A stretch of DNA of 64,000 nucleotides from contig JAJFKU010000052.1 in the NCBI GenBank assembly GCA_021773035.1, positions 196,040-260,039 of the forward strand. The letters are read 5' to 3'. The notes under the pieces are model-generated. The model saw only the letters and a program-made list of their open reading frames with translations. It did not search any database and had not been told where the DNA came from. Of this stretch, positions 18,557-27,730 are shown piece by piece. Origin of the DNA: Woeseiaceae bacterium. GTDB taxonomy: Bacteria > Pseudomonadota > Gammaproteobacteria > Steroidobacterales > Woeseiaceae. The position numbers and the translations under genes were made by a program. The first letter of the stretch is position 1; each line of letters opens with the position of its first letter.

Positions 18557-20738
18557 ACGCTCTGAAATTCGTGTTTCAGCGGATCAGATAAAGCTACGGA
18601 GCGGCGCACAAGCAAGCGTCGCGGTTGTCGGTAACCCGAATTCCGGCAAGAGTACATTATTCAACCGGCTGACCGGCCTCAAACAACGCATCGGCAACTA
18701 TCCTGGTGTCACGGTTGAGCGTCATATCGGTACGCTGCTTTTCGAGGGCAAAAGGACCGAGCTGATCGATCTTCCCGGAACGCACTCGATGAGTGCGCAT
18801 TCCCTGGAGGAACAAATCGCCGTTGACGTGATATTGGGACGGATGCAGGGTACGACTGCACCTGACGGCATCCTCGCGGTTCTCGATGCGACCAATCTCT
18901 ATCAGGGGCTGTTTCTGCTGCAGCAACTGGTCGACCTCGAATTGCCGATGGTCGTCGCATTGACGATGACAGATGCGGCGACACAAACCGGTATCGATAT
19001 CGACGTTGATGCCCTCAGCCAGGCGCTCGGCGGTGTCAAAATCTGCAGCGTCGTGGCAACGACAGGCGCGGGTATGGAAAACTTGCGCGCGGCGCTTTCT
19101 GCGCTGCCCGAAACACCGGCACCCAACAGAATATCGGTATGGCCGGAACTCACCGTGGCTGCCGAAAAACTGCGGTCAGCATCGGTGGGTAGCTTGCGAG
19201 TGCCAGAGTGTGAGCGCCTGATCGTCGATGGGGTTACTGAGCGCAACCAGTCGTTTTCAAGCGAACTGGGAGATGCGGCTGTCGCGATGTTGGCCGATCT
19301 GCGCGAGGAACTATTCGCGTCCGAGCCGCCGATCGCCGTTGAAGCGCGGATTCGGTATGACTGGGCGCGCGTGACCCTCAACGCCGTGCAATGCTCGACT
19401 CCGCCATTTCGCTCCTGGCGTACGCATCTGACGGCCTTTCTGAACCAGCCTGTTGCCGGCACGATCGGTCTGTTTGTCGTTATGGCGGTCGTTTTCCAGG
19501 CGGTATTTGCCTGGGCAACTCCGATAATGGACTTTATCGATGCATCGACCGCATCTTTGGGCGCCAGTATTGGAGCCTTGCTGGGAGACGGTGCTTTTTC
19601 GAGCCTGATTGCCGACGGTGTTATTGCCGGTGTTGGCAGCGTCGTTATTTTCCTGCCGCAGATAGTGATTTTGTTCCTGTTCATAATTCTGCTGGAAGAT
19701 TCCGGCTATCTGGCCCGCGCGGCCTATCTGATGGACCGCACGATGCGTTCCGTCGGTCTGTCCGGTCAATCGATCATACCGATGATCTCAAGTTTCGCCT
19801 GCGCCGTACCGGGCATCATGGCGACCCGGGTTATACCGAACCGCCGCGACAGGATTGCGACGATTATGGCGGCGCCGTTCATGACCTGTTCGGCGCGCTT
19901 GCCGGTTTATGCTCTGCTGATCGCCGCCTTCGTACCGCCGGACCGGGTTGGCTTCATGAATCTGCAGGGATTGGTTCTGTTTGGGCTCTATATGTTCGGC
20001 ATCGTCATGGGAATTCTGACGGCGCTGCTGATGCGTAAGACGGCGCTGCGCGGTCCGAAACCGCCGTTCGCCCTGATGCTGCCGGAGTTCCGCAGACCGA
20101 ATCTGCAAACGGTACTGATTCAGCTGCTGGGTCGCGCCAAGGTGTTTTTATATCGGGCGGGTACGGTGATTTTCGTAGTCGCGGTCGTTGTCTGGGCGCT
20201 GGCTTATTATCCGCGTTCGGACCTGATCGGTGCTGAGGCCGAAAAGCAGCAGACGGCAGCGGTCGCAATGCTTTCCGGTGACGAACTCGCGCTGCAGCTC
20301 GCACAGATCGACAATGTTGCGGCAGCCGCCCAGCTGGAGCAGAGCTGGCTGGGCCGGGCGGGGAAAACGGTCGAGCCGATATTCAAGCCGCTCGGCTGGG
20401 ACTGGCGTGTTTCGGCAGCCGTCATCGCCGGCTTTCCGGCGCGCGAAGTCGTCATAGCGGTATTGGGCACCGTATACGCCGTTGGTGACGAAGCGGACGA
20501 AGCCACCCTGAGCAGCCGGTTGAAAGCGTCGTCCTGGCCCGACGGTAGTCCGGTCTTCACGCTGCCGATGGTTATTGGTTTACTGATTTTCTACGCCTGC
20601 TGCCTGCAGTGCGCCGCGACACTTGCCGTCATTCGGCGAGAGACCAATACCTGGCGCTGGCCGGTTTTTGCCTGGGTGTATATGACGGCTATCGGCTATG
20701 TCGGAGCCCTGCTGGCTTTCCAGATAGGCAGCACCTGA
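18549..20738 (+). CDS. feoB: Ferrous iron transport protein B
   Basis: Fe(II) transporter of 729 residues with an N-terminal G domain: G1 GNPNSGKST, G3 DLPGTHS and a G4-like TMTD (NxxD in classical GTPases). A helical spacer follows, then two gate-containing membrane halves (about residues 300-540 and 640-729), including the motifs MISSFACAVPGIMATR and PFMTCSARLPVYALL. GTG start inside feoA. The G4 Asn is replaced by Thr, which may relax nucleotide specificity. Confidence 0.95.
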   Translation: MAKRSEIRVSADQIKLRSGAQASVAVVGNPNSGKSTLFNRLTGLKQRIGNYPGVTVERHIGTLLFEGKRTELIDLPGTHSMSAHSLEEQIAVDVILGRMQGTTAPDGILAVLDATNLYQGLFLLQQLVDLELPMVVALTMTDAATQTGIDIDVDALSQALGGVKICSVVATTGAGMENLRAALSALPETPAPNRISVWPELTVAAEKLRSASVGSLRVPECERLIVDGVTERNQSFSSELGDAAVAMLADLREELFASEPPIAVEARIRYDWARVTLNAVQCSTPPFRSWRTHLTAFLNQPVAGTIGLFVVMAVVFQAVFAWATPIMDFIDASTASLGASIGALLGDGAFSSLIADGVIAGVGSVVIFLPQIVILFLFIILLEDSGYLARAAYLMDRTMRSVGLSGQSIIPMISSFACAVPGIMATRVIPNRRDRIATIMAAPFMTCSARLPVYALLIAAFVPPDRVGFMNLQGLVLFGLYMFGIVMGILTALLMRKTALRGPKPPFALMLPEFRRPNLQTVLIQLLGRAKVFLYRAGTVIFVVAVVVWALAYYPRSDLIGAEAEKQQTAAVAMLSGDELALQLAQIDNVAAAAQLEQSWLGRAGKTVEPIFKPLGWDWRVSAAVIAGFPAREVVIAVLGTVYAVGDEADEATLSSRLKASSWPDGSPVFTLPMVIGLLIFYACCLQCAATLAVIRRETNTWRWPVFAWVYMTAIGYVGALLAFQIGST

Positions 20739-20745
20739 ACAGGTC

Positions 20746-21909
20746 TTACAGGTCGCGGAGCTTTTCTGCAGCCGCCTCGAGTGTTGCGTTGTCTTTGGCG
20801 AAACAAAACCGCAGCCGCGTGCCGGTGAACGCCTGCTCACAGAAGACGCTTAATGGTATCGATGCTACGCCATTGTCGATCGTCCATCGCTTTGCAAGGT
20901 CAAGGTCGAGCTCGTTGCTGATGTCCGAGTAATCAACGATCTGGAAAAATGTACTGCGTGCGGGGCGAAGGCGGAATCGCGAATCCTTCAGCAGGCTGCA
21001 GAAAAAATCTCGTTTCTCCTGGTAGAACGCCGGCAGTTGCTGGTAGAACGCAGCGTCGCTTTGCAGGAAGTCCGCGATGCCGTGCTGCACCGGTGTGCTG
21101 ATGGCAAAGGTTGCGAACTGGTGCACCTTACGAAATTCATCCGACAGATACACCGGTGCGATGCAGTAGCCGATTTTCCATCCGGTCGCGTGAAAAGTCT
21201 TTCCGAACGACGAAATAACCATCGTGCGCTCCCAGAGCTCATCGTGCGCCAGCAGACTGCAATGCGGTTCCTCGTCGAACACGATATGCTCGTAGACCTC
21301 GTCGGACAGCAGGTAGCAGTCGGTATCGCGAACGATATCGGCGAGCCTGTCGAGGTCCGCATCCCTGAGGATGGCGCCGGTGGGGTTGTGCGGAAAGTTC
21401 ACGACAATGAGTCGTGTCCTGGGATTAACAGCGTCCGCCAGGGCCTGCCAGTCGATCGAGAAATCGTAACCGTCAGCGCTGATCGATAGCGGCAGGTGCC
21501 GGGTTACTCCACCGGCCAGCGTGACCGCAGGTTCGTAGGAGTCGTAGGCCGGGTCGAAAACGATAACTTCATCGCCTGCCCGAACGATCGCCTGGATAGC
21601 ACAGAACAGGCCTTCCGTGGCTCCGCAGCAGACAGTAACTTCGCGGTCCATATCGATTGAGCGCCGGTGCAGTCGCGTTGTTTTTTCTGCGATCGCCGAC
21701 CTCAGAGCAGGCACGCCCATCATCGGCGCATACTGGTTTGCGCCATTGTCGAGATGGTGCTTGATGTCGTCCCGGAGTTTCTGCGGTGGGTCGAAGCTTG
21801 GGAAGCCCTGTGACAGGTTGATGGCGCCCGTGTCCGCTGCCAGTTGACTCATGACAGTGAAAATTGTCGTTCCGACGTCGGGTAATTTGCTTGCGATAGT
21901 ACGTTTCAT
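20746..21909 (-). CDS. PLP-dependent aminotransferase, YbdL/methionine aminotransferase-like
   Basis: Class I/II aminotransferase of 387 residues. PLP lysine in SSFGKTFHATGWKIGY, pyridine-binding Asp/Tyr in LLSDEVYEHI, N-terminal INLSQGFPSFDPP and Asn in NFPHNPTGA. Relatives include YbdL (methionine transaminase) and kynurenine aminotransferase. The ATG giving MKRTIASKLPD is chosen over an upstream in-frame start lacking homology. It begins 10 bp after the exported DUF11 gene on the same strand and ends seven bases from convergent feoB. Possible role in methionine salvage. Confidence 0.9.
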   Translation of the reverse strand: MKRTIASKLPDVGTTIFTVMSQLAADTGAINLSQGFPSFDPPQKLRDDIKHHLDNGANQYAPMMGVPALRSAIAEKTTRLHRRSIDMDREVTVCCGATEGLFCAIQAIVRAGDEVIVFDPAYDSYEPAVTLAGGVTRHLPLSISADGYDFSIDWQALADAVNPRTRLIVVNFPHNPTGAILRDADLDRLADIVRDTDCYLLSDEVYEHIVFDEEPHCSLLAHDELWERTMVISSFGKTFHATGWKIGYCIAPVYLSDEFRKVHQFATFAISTPVQHGIADFLQSDAAFYQQLPAFYQEKRDFFCSLLKDSRFRLRPARSTFFQIVDYSDISNELDLDLAKRWTIDNGVASIPLSVFCEQAFTGTRLRFCFAKDNATLEAAAEKLRDL

Positions 21910-21919
21910 ACGTACTAAG

Positions 21920-23398
21920 TTACTCGATACGCACCCGAAAGACGATATTGAAGTTCGGGTTGCCGGCACCGGTCGAGCCGTTCATCGAGCCACCGAGAAT
22001 AATCCGGTAGCCGGTGACCAGCGGGTCAAACCCCTGTGCATCGGGAGTCGGCGTGTAGTTGAAGGGCGGGCCGCCACCGGGACTATTGCTGAATCTTAAA
22101 TCGGTTGCAGCGTTGTAGCTTAATCCGCTCGCAGGCGTGCCGTTCACAAAGGAAACAGGACCGCTGCCAGCGGTGACTACAAACAGCGCGGTGTTGGCAG
22201 GAACGGGATCGGTAATCTCTACCGACCCGGCATCGGCCGAACCGATTCCCTGGTTAGCGACGGTCACGGTGTATTGCACCACGGCACCGGGGATGGCGCG
22301 TGGGCCGGTAGTGCCGTTGACCGGATCTGTCAATACCGATGAGACTTTCGCTACCTGCAATATTGGATCCGGATCCTGGTTAAAACAAACATCGTCGATG
22401 TGCCAGAAATCGAAGGCGGCACCGGATCCGTCGGTCATTCTGAGTCGCACCCGCAGGTTCGCATGCCGTCCCGCTGCCGGCAGATTGTAGGAGCGGACGA
22501 ATACCTGCGGGCCGCCGTTACCGCCAAACGTTTCCAGTGCAACCCAGGCGCCGACGTTATCGAGGTATTCGACGACAAGATTTTCACCGCCGTCCGGGTC
22601 TTCACTGAACGCGTCGCCACCGCGGCGTATCCACAAACTGACATTGGAGAACGTGATGTCCGTGGTATCGACCGCTACGGACTGGACGTTGACAACGCCG
22701 CCGTTCAGGAACAGCGAGTTGCTCGGCGATGAGGACGTTGCGGCGCTGACGCCGGCAAAACCGCTGGTCGCGTTGATGGTCCAGTTGGTGCCCAGGCCGT
22801 TCTCGAAGTCGTCGCAGCTGCCAACGTTCAGCGAGCCTGCAGGTGCCAGTTCGTCCACGATCACGTTGTCGAAATGCCAGTAGTCCCAGTCGAATCCGCT
22901 GCCGCCGGTCTGGCGGAGTCGTATTGCCAGGTTGCCGTGCCGGGCGTCGGCCGGAAGCAGGATTGATTCGTTGTAGACCTGCCCATTGCTTCCCGAGCCG
23001 AGATAGGTATTGAGAATTCCCCAGGAGTTGTCCGCGCGCCGATACTCGAGAACCAAGTCCTCGTTGGCGTCGGTGTCTTCGCTAAAGAAGTCGGCGCCAC
23101 GCCTTACCCAGAGCCGGATTCTGGCTTCCGGAACGGCGGCATTGAATGTCGGGCTGCTGACCGTGACGGCCTGGTTGCTGGTAAATGCGCCAAAGGCACC
23201 GGATCCGGAAAAACCAGGATTGTTACTGACACCGGATATGGTGCCATTGGTCGTGGTCCAGGGTGCGAGCGTGCCATCCTCGAAATTGTCGTTAAACAGG
23301 ATGTCGCCGGGCACGGCCAGGGCCGCAACAGGGAGAGTGACTGTCAGAAGCACGAAAAATGTTCTAACAGTCTGTTTTAAAAGGTCTTTCGCCGTCAC
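21920..23398 (-). CDS. Exported protein with two beta-sandwich repeats and a DUF11 domain
   Basis: Secreted or surface protein of 492 residues with a signal peptide (residues 1-28, ending AALA). Residues about 33-180 and 190-345 are two clear copies of one module. Each starts with D(N/D)FE(D/N)G, then has VRRG/IRRGGD, FSED(T/P)D, NLVVEY/DLVLEY, ARHGNL/GRHANL and WHFDN/WHIDD, recalling MAM/LamG-type jelly rolls. A DUF11 domain follows (QYTVTVANQGIGSADAG, ITDPVPANT). The GTG at 23396-23398 is the only reasonable start. Function unknown; adhesion or cell-surface binding is a guess. Confidence 0.82.
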   Translation of the reverse strand: MTAKDLLKQTVRTFFVLLTVTLPVAALAVPGDILFNDNFEDGTLAPWTTTNGTISGVSNNPGFSGSGAFGAFTSNQAVTVSSPTFNAAVPEARIRLWVRRGADFFSEDTDANEDLVLEYRRADNSWGILNTYLGSGSNGQVYNESILLPADARHGNLAIRLRQTGGSGFDWDYWHFDNVIVDELAPAGSLNVGSCDDFENGLGTNWTINATSGFAGVSAATSSSPSNSLFLNGGVVNVQSVAVDTTDITFSNVSLWIRRGGDAFSEDPDGGENLVVEYLDNVGAWVALETFGGNGGPQVFVRSYNLPAAGRHANLRVRLRMTDGSGAAFDFWHIDDVCFNQDPDPILQVAKVSSVLTDPVNGTTGPRAIPGAVVQYTVTVANQGIGSADAGSVEITDPVPANTALFVVTAGSGPVSFVNGTPASGLSYNAATDLRFSNSPGGGPPFNYTPTPDAQGFDPLVTGYRIILGGSMNGSTGAGNPNFNIVFRVRIE

Positions 23399-23528
23399 AA
23401 TCCATGCTCCGGGCTATAGCAGTAGCAATTTGACTTAATTCTATGGCCCCGGGCTGACAAACGCACACAACCCGTGTCACAGAATGGCAATTCGACCGGC
23501 CGGTTTTGCCCTCTGTATACTGTCCGCG

Positions 23529-23963
23529 ATGGAAACAGTTTTCACGGTCGTCAAGTATCTGTTCCTGGGCTTTTTCGGGCTCATCGGCCTGTTGTTTGTC
23601 CTTGCTTTGCTGTTCGGCAAGCGCATGATCAAACAGTGGGAATACGAAGCGGAATTTCGCGATGAAAAGGGACGCGAATTCGGTGAATTCGACATCGAGC
23701 TATCGCGGCTCGCCAAAGAAGAAAAAGAGGACTCATTCAAGGCGTCGTTCAGGCTGCGGCACGACTCATTGCAAGCCGGTCAACGCGTACAGGTGTTTCT
23801 CGATGAGATCCTGGTCATGGAAGGTAATGTCGAAAGCGCGGGCCGCATAGGGCTTGGCGAAGAACACATCAAGACGCGCCTGACGGCCGCAAGTGCGGGC
23901 CAGATCTGCCGGGTGGTTTACGGCGGTATCGAGCAGTTTTCGCAAGCGATGGTCCGGGATTAG
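23529..23963 (+). CDS. Small membrane-anchored protein of unknown function
   Basis: 144 residues: one N-terminal transmembrane helix (about residues 5-30, VVKYLFLGFFGLIGLLFVLALLF shortened here to its range), then a charged soluble domain rich in Glu, Lys and Arg with probable beta-strands (RHDSLQAGQRVQVFLD, VMEGNVESAGRIGLG). I do not recognise the family. The ATG giving METVFTVVK is preferred over an upstream start that only adds an unrelated leader. Its end overlaps the convergent GFA gene by four bases. Confidence 0.7.
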   Translation: METVFTVVKYLFLGFFGLIGLLFVLALLFGKRMIKQWEYEAEFRDEKGREFGEFDIELSRLAKEEKEDSFKASFRLRHDSLQAGQRVQVFLDEILVMEGNVESAGRIGLGEEHIKTRLTAASAGQICRVVYGGIEQFSQAMVRD

Positions 23964-24355
23964 TCGGCCGCATCGTACTGCGGGAGATCGTCGCACAGGT
24001 CGTGCCACGGTGCTTTCGAAGCGACATACTGATGGTATCCGGGCGGCAGCGCAGGGTGCCCGTCCACGGTTCCCATACAAACATATAGTTCGCTCGGTTC
24101 CGATTTGCAGTCCACCAGGATGTTTGATCCGCAGTCGCCACAGAAAACCCGATCGTTTACTGCCGATGATGCGTAGGATTTCAGCCCGGCTTCGCCGCTG
24201 AGGTAGCGAAACTCGTCACGGGAAACCCCGATGAATGTTGCGTACGCGGCGCCGTGCAAGCGCCGACACTGCGAACAGTGGCAGTGACTGAAATCGGATA
24301 CCTCCCCGTGAATTTCATAGCTGACCTTAGCGCATTCACATCGTCCGGAAATCAT
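23960..24355 (-). CDS. GFA/CENP-V family zinc-binding protein
   Basis: 131 residues with the glutathione-dependent formaldehyde-activating (GFA) fold. Zn ligands appear as CECAKVSY (CxC), HCHCSQCRR (CxxC) and FCGDCGSNI (CxxC), with the conserved GxxxYxSS-like stretch GLKSYASS. Members bind glutathione-derived adducts, but the true activity of most is unknown. Monocistronic by layout, with its start facing the gene at 24542. Confidence 0.9.
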   Translation of the reverse strand: MISGRCECAKVSYEIHGEVSDFSHCHCSQCRRLHGAAYATFIGVSRDEFRYLSGEAGLKSYASSAVNDRVFCGDCGSNILVDCKSEPSELYVCMGTVDGHPALPPGYHQYVASKAPWHDLCDDLPQYDAAD

Positions 24356-24541
24356 GCTTGTCTCTCCTAAATTGAAATCTCTGTAGCCGACCCTGTGTTT
24401 TATAGTACTTCCCGCTGAGCGCCACCACAGTAAAACAGGTTATGCTTTGGTGATCGAGGAAGCGCGCCGAGTAGTCAGCGGTTTGATCCGCTACTATCAT
24501 CTAATTGCAGGTCAACTGCAGAGTACTTTGTGAGACAAGCC

Positions 24542-26677
24542 ATGAGAAACAGTCGAACCGTAGCAATCATTGCTTCACTTTCAGTGTTGTGCATGACATT
24601 TGTCCTCGGTGATGCGCACGCTGCGCCAAAGACTGCCGTCTGGAAGGGCGAACTGCCGATACGACAACCGTGGTTGCGTGATCATTTGGCGGATGATTCG
24701 TTGGCATACGTCCGCGTTCCGCATTTGTTCGGACTGCTTTCGATGCCAAAGGGCAGTGCACTCGATGTTGCGCTGCGCAGCAAAGCGAATATCGAGAACG
24801 TCGAAAAAATTCGGCGCGGCATCACGAATAACGTACTGCCACAGATTCCCGGCTTCGCCAACGTGCAGCTGCGTTTACTCGAGCAGCATTTGCGCTCACC
24901 GATAGAGGTCGCGTTTTTTCTTGCAGAAGCACCATCGGCGTTGATTTCGGTGAATCTCGATCTCGATAGCGACGAGGCATTGGCCGAGGTTCTCGAGCTG
25001 ATGGGTGTGCCGCTGCTCGAGCCGCTGGACGAGCAGGGGATAGGCCAGGTCGGCGTTGTGCCGATTCCGGTGTTTCTGCAGTTTGAGGCGGCAACAGGGC
25101 AGTTGCTGATTCATGCCGGACCGGCGGTTACGGCAGTTGCCTTCGAGGAGGCGTTAGCGGCGACGGAGAGAAACACCGCGCACGCGATGACGGCGATGGA
25201 GGACCGGGTGGATCAGAGTGGCCAGGGTTTCTTCCTTTGGATAGATTCGCAACGGGCCTTGCCGCTTTTGCAATCGACGCTGCCACCGGAACAAGCTGAA
25301 GCTATCACGGCCTCAGGGCTGAGCGAGGTAAGTTCGGCGGCCGTCGGCTGGGGCGTCGCGAATGGCAAGGGACGACTGTCGATCGTTGCGGATCTTCCCG
25401 ACGACGGCGAGCGCGGTTTTCTACCCTATGTCAGCAACGACTTGTCGGCGACAACGGTCGGGGAACCCGACGGTTTGCTGGTCTTGTCGATTCCCACGGC
25501 AGCCGAATTTTCGCGCATGGAGTCGCTGGCGCTGGATTCGGCAGAGACCGAAACGCAGCTGAAATGGGCTGAGGGAAAAACGGAGTTCGAGGCGCTGACC
25601 GGTGTCGCGGTCGAAGAGATATTCGAGGCGATCGGACCAGAGGTGCTGATGATATTCGATCAGGCCGGCGACTATCTGGCATTGCGAGTGAGGGACGCGA
25701 GGCTCTGGAGCAGCATCGTGTCGCGCGTCGGAGAGACAACCGGTCGTCCGGCCGACAAGCGACGTGTCGGCGGCAAGACCTACTATCACGCGAGTATGCC
25801 GAACGAATTCGGTTTCCTCGGGGAAGAGCTGGCCGGCGATATCGGCTGGTACGCGGTGTTGCTCGGGCGCCAGCGCGATCACTTCTACTGGACGCAGGAC
25901 GGCGACTTTCTGTACATCGCCTCGGTACCGCAGGTATTGCTGGATCGTGCCAAGATGCGGGCCGGCACCAGTGTCGCTCAATGGCTGCAGGAACGGCAAC
26001 GTATTGATGCCGATGAGGCCGTGCTCTCCGTGAGCGGCACCGGAAGAAAGTTGCCGAAGCGTCTCTACGCGGTTTATATCGAGGTGCTGCAGCTACTCGC
26101 CGATCTTGGCGAAACGGAAATCGACGTGTGGTCGATGCCGACCGCGGAGCAGCTTGGTCTGCCGGATATCGGAACCCTGGGATTTACCGTGAACCTCGGA
26201 AACCCGACCTTGTCGGCAGAGTTCACCTTTGAGAACAATCCCGGCGAACTTCTCGGCGGTATCGGTGGTGTTGCGATGATCGGTATTGCCGCGGCCATCG
26301 CGGTTCCGGCTTATCAGGACTACAAAGTTCGCGCGATGATCAGCGAAGGGCTGAGCTTGTCCGGCAGCGTAAAAGCAGCGATTGCCGAATTCTACTTCGA
26401 AAACCAGCGTTTTCCGGGGGAAGAGGAGGCTGTCGAGATGTCGCTTTACGATCTCGATAGTGAGAGTGTTTTGTCGGTCACGGTTGAAGCGAATACGGGC
26501 CGGATCATTGTGCAGTATGCCGACAGCGTGGCTGGCGGTGGCGAGGTCGTCCTTGAGGCGAGCGTCGATGTTGGCGCCGTGGTTAGCTGGAGTTGCGGCG
26601 GTTCGTTTGAGGACAAACACCTGCCGGCAGCCTGCCGGGATGGTTCGGTTGTAAACTACGAGGACGGTGATACCTGA
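24542..26677 (+). CDS. DUF3352-like exported protein with a type IV pilin-like C-terminal domain
   Basis: 711 residues from the ATG giving MRNSRTVAI; a GTG four codons earlier is an alternative. Signal peptide to about residue 28 (GDAHAA). Residues about 45-560 resemble DUF3352 (DDSLAYVRVPHLFGL). The region after about residue 575 reads like a major pilin from the end of its N-terminal helix onward: AAAIAVPAYQDYKVR, AMISEGLSLSGSVKAAI, NQRFPG, and a CGG...CR pair for the pilin disulfide loop. The leader-peptidase motif GFTLIE is absent; GGIGGVAMIGI stands instead. No pilus genes are nearby. Role unknown. The leader has an imperfect hairpin at 24472-24496. Confidence 0.8.
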   Translation: MRNSRTVAIIASLSVLCMTFVLGDAHAAPKTAVWKGELPIRQPWLRDHLADDSLAYVRVPHLFGLLSMPKGSALDVALRSKANIENVEKIRRGITNNVLPQIPGFANVQLRLLEQHLRSPIEVAFFLAEAPSALISVNLDLDSDEALAEVLELMGVPLLEPLDEQGIGQVGVVPIPVFLQFEAATGQLLIHAGPAVTAVAFEEALAATERNTAHAMTAMEDRVDQSGQGFFLWIDSQRALPLLQSTLPPEQAEAITASGLSEVSSAAVGWGVANGKGRLSIVADLPDDGERGFLPYVSNDLSATTVGEPDGLLVLSIPTAAEFSRMESLALDSAETETQLKWAEGKTEFEALTGVAVEEIFEAIGPEVLMIFDQAGDYLALRVRDARLWSSIVSRVGETTGRPADKRRVGGKTYYHASMPNEFGFLGEELAGDIGWYAVLLGRQRDHFYWTQDGDFLYIASVPQVLLDRAKMRAGTSVAQWLQERQRIDADEAVLSVSGTGRKLPKRLYAVYIEVLQLLADLGETEIDVWSMPTAEQLGLPDIGTLGFTVNLGNPTLSAEFTFENNPGELLGGIGGVAMIGIAAAIAVPAYQDYKVRAMISEGLSLSGSVKAAIAEFYFENQRFPGEEEAVEMSLYDLDSESVLSVTVEANTGRIIVQYADSVAGGGEVVLEASVDVGAVVSWSCGGSFEDKHLPAACRDGSVVNYEDGDT

Positions 26678-27127
26678 GCCGATCCGTTCCGTGCGTGCTT
26701 GTCTGGTCCGCGTTTCACGGCAGGCAGTTATTTATCCGCCGGCTCGATGTGGCGGAACTTGAATGTCGCTCGAGATAGATAGAAAAGTACGGTCTGAGCC
26801 ACTGCTGCCCCACAAACTCATGTGAACATCAAGGCTGCCTGCCTGCCGATTTATCTCGCGATGGATTGCCGCAAGCAGTGCCGGCGGGTCTCGTTCCAGA
26901 ACTGCGTCACGTCTATGGGACGTCCATCGTCAACGTGACCCGGTTTCAACTTCTCCAATTAAATCAGTGCATTGAGGTGCCGTGATCGCAACGTTGGACG
27001 GTGCGCAGTCATGAATCTATAGTATATGATATATTATTTTAAGCATTTACCTTCACCGATAAATAAACGCGTATACGTGGACAGCGCGCCGACGCTGGCC
27101 AGTGTTGGGGAGATTGGTTCTGTCATC
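26678..27127. other. 450-bp intergenic region before the first ECF operon
   Basis: No credible ORF on either strand. Visible structure: GGCAGGCAG near 26720 facing CTGCCTGCC near 26840, CCGCC...GGCGG near 26740-26755, GTCACGT (26906-26912) facing ACGTGAC (26933-26939), and a strongly AT-rich stretch at 27015-27045 (TATAGTATATGATATATTA), the best promoter candidate for the sigma-factor gene. None is strong enough to name. Confidence 0.4.
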
Positions 27128-27730
27128 ATGACCAAGCACAGCAATTCCGATAAGCACGAGGATCGGCCGATGTCGAACGTATCGAGTGCGTTCGTTCAAT
27201 ACAACGCTTTCCTCAAGAAATTCCTGTCGCGATTTTTCACGGAGCGACAAGACATCGAAGACGTGGCACAAGAAGCCTATTTGCGAGCTTACGTCGCCGA
27301 GCAGAAGAAGGATATCAGTCAGCCGAAGGCGTATCTTTTTCGTATTGCAAGAAACATCGCCCTGGCCGAGCTCACCAAAAAGTCGCGTCGAATTACACGC
27401 TATGTTGAGGATTTGGACGATTCAAGTGTTGTTATAGAATATGAGACGGCTGATAAATGCACTGTGGAGGCCGAGGTGGAAGCTCAGGAATCCCTGGGCC
27501 TGTATTGCGACGCCGTGGCAGCGCTGCCGGAGAAATGCCGGCAAGTATTCCTTCTTCGGAAGGTTCATGGATTGGGACACAAGGAAATCGGAGCACGATT
27601 GTCATTGTCGGTCAGTTCGGTAGAAAAGTATCTGCGCAGAGGCGTCCTGACGTGTAGGGCGTTAGTAGACGCCCCGGAGTCGGTGCCGTCGAAATCGTGT
27701 TCGGACAGTCGGCGAAAGAGCAGGCCATGA
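27128..27730 (+). CDS. ECF sigma factor, FecI-like
   Basis: Extracytoplasmic-function sigma factor of 200 residues. Region 2 is DIEDVAQEAYLRAYVAEQ with YLFRIARNIALAEL; region 4 is LPEKCRQVFLLRKVHGLGHKEIGARLSLSVSSVEKYL, including the helix-turn-helix. The start chosen is MTKHSNSDK; MSNVSSAF (27170) is possible, while the upstream extension is not sigma-like. It overlaps fecR-like 27727 in ATGA and precedes an STN-bearing TBDR, the standard cell-surface signalling order. Confidence 0.9.
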   Translation: MTKHSNSDKHEDRPMSNVSSAFVQYNAFLKKFLSRFFTERQDIEDVAQEAYLRAYVAEQKKDISQPKAYLFRIARNIALAELTKKSRRITRYVEDLDDSSVVIEYETADKCTVEAEVEAQESLGLYCDAVAALPEKCRQVFLLRKVHGLGHKEIGARLSLSVSSVEKYLRRGVLTCRALVDAPESVPSKSCSDSRRKSRP

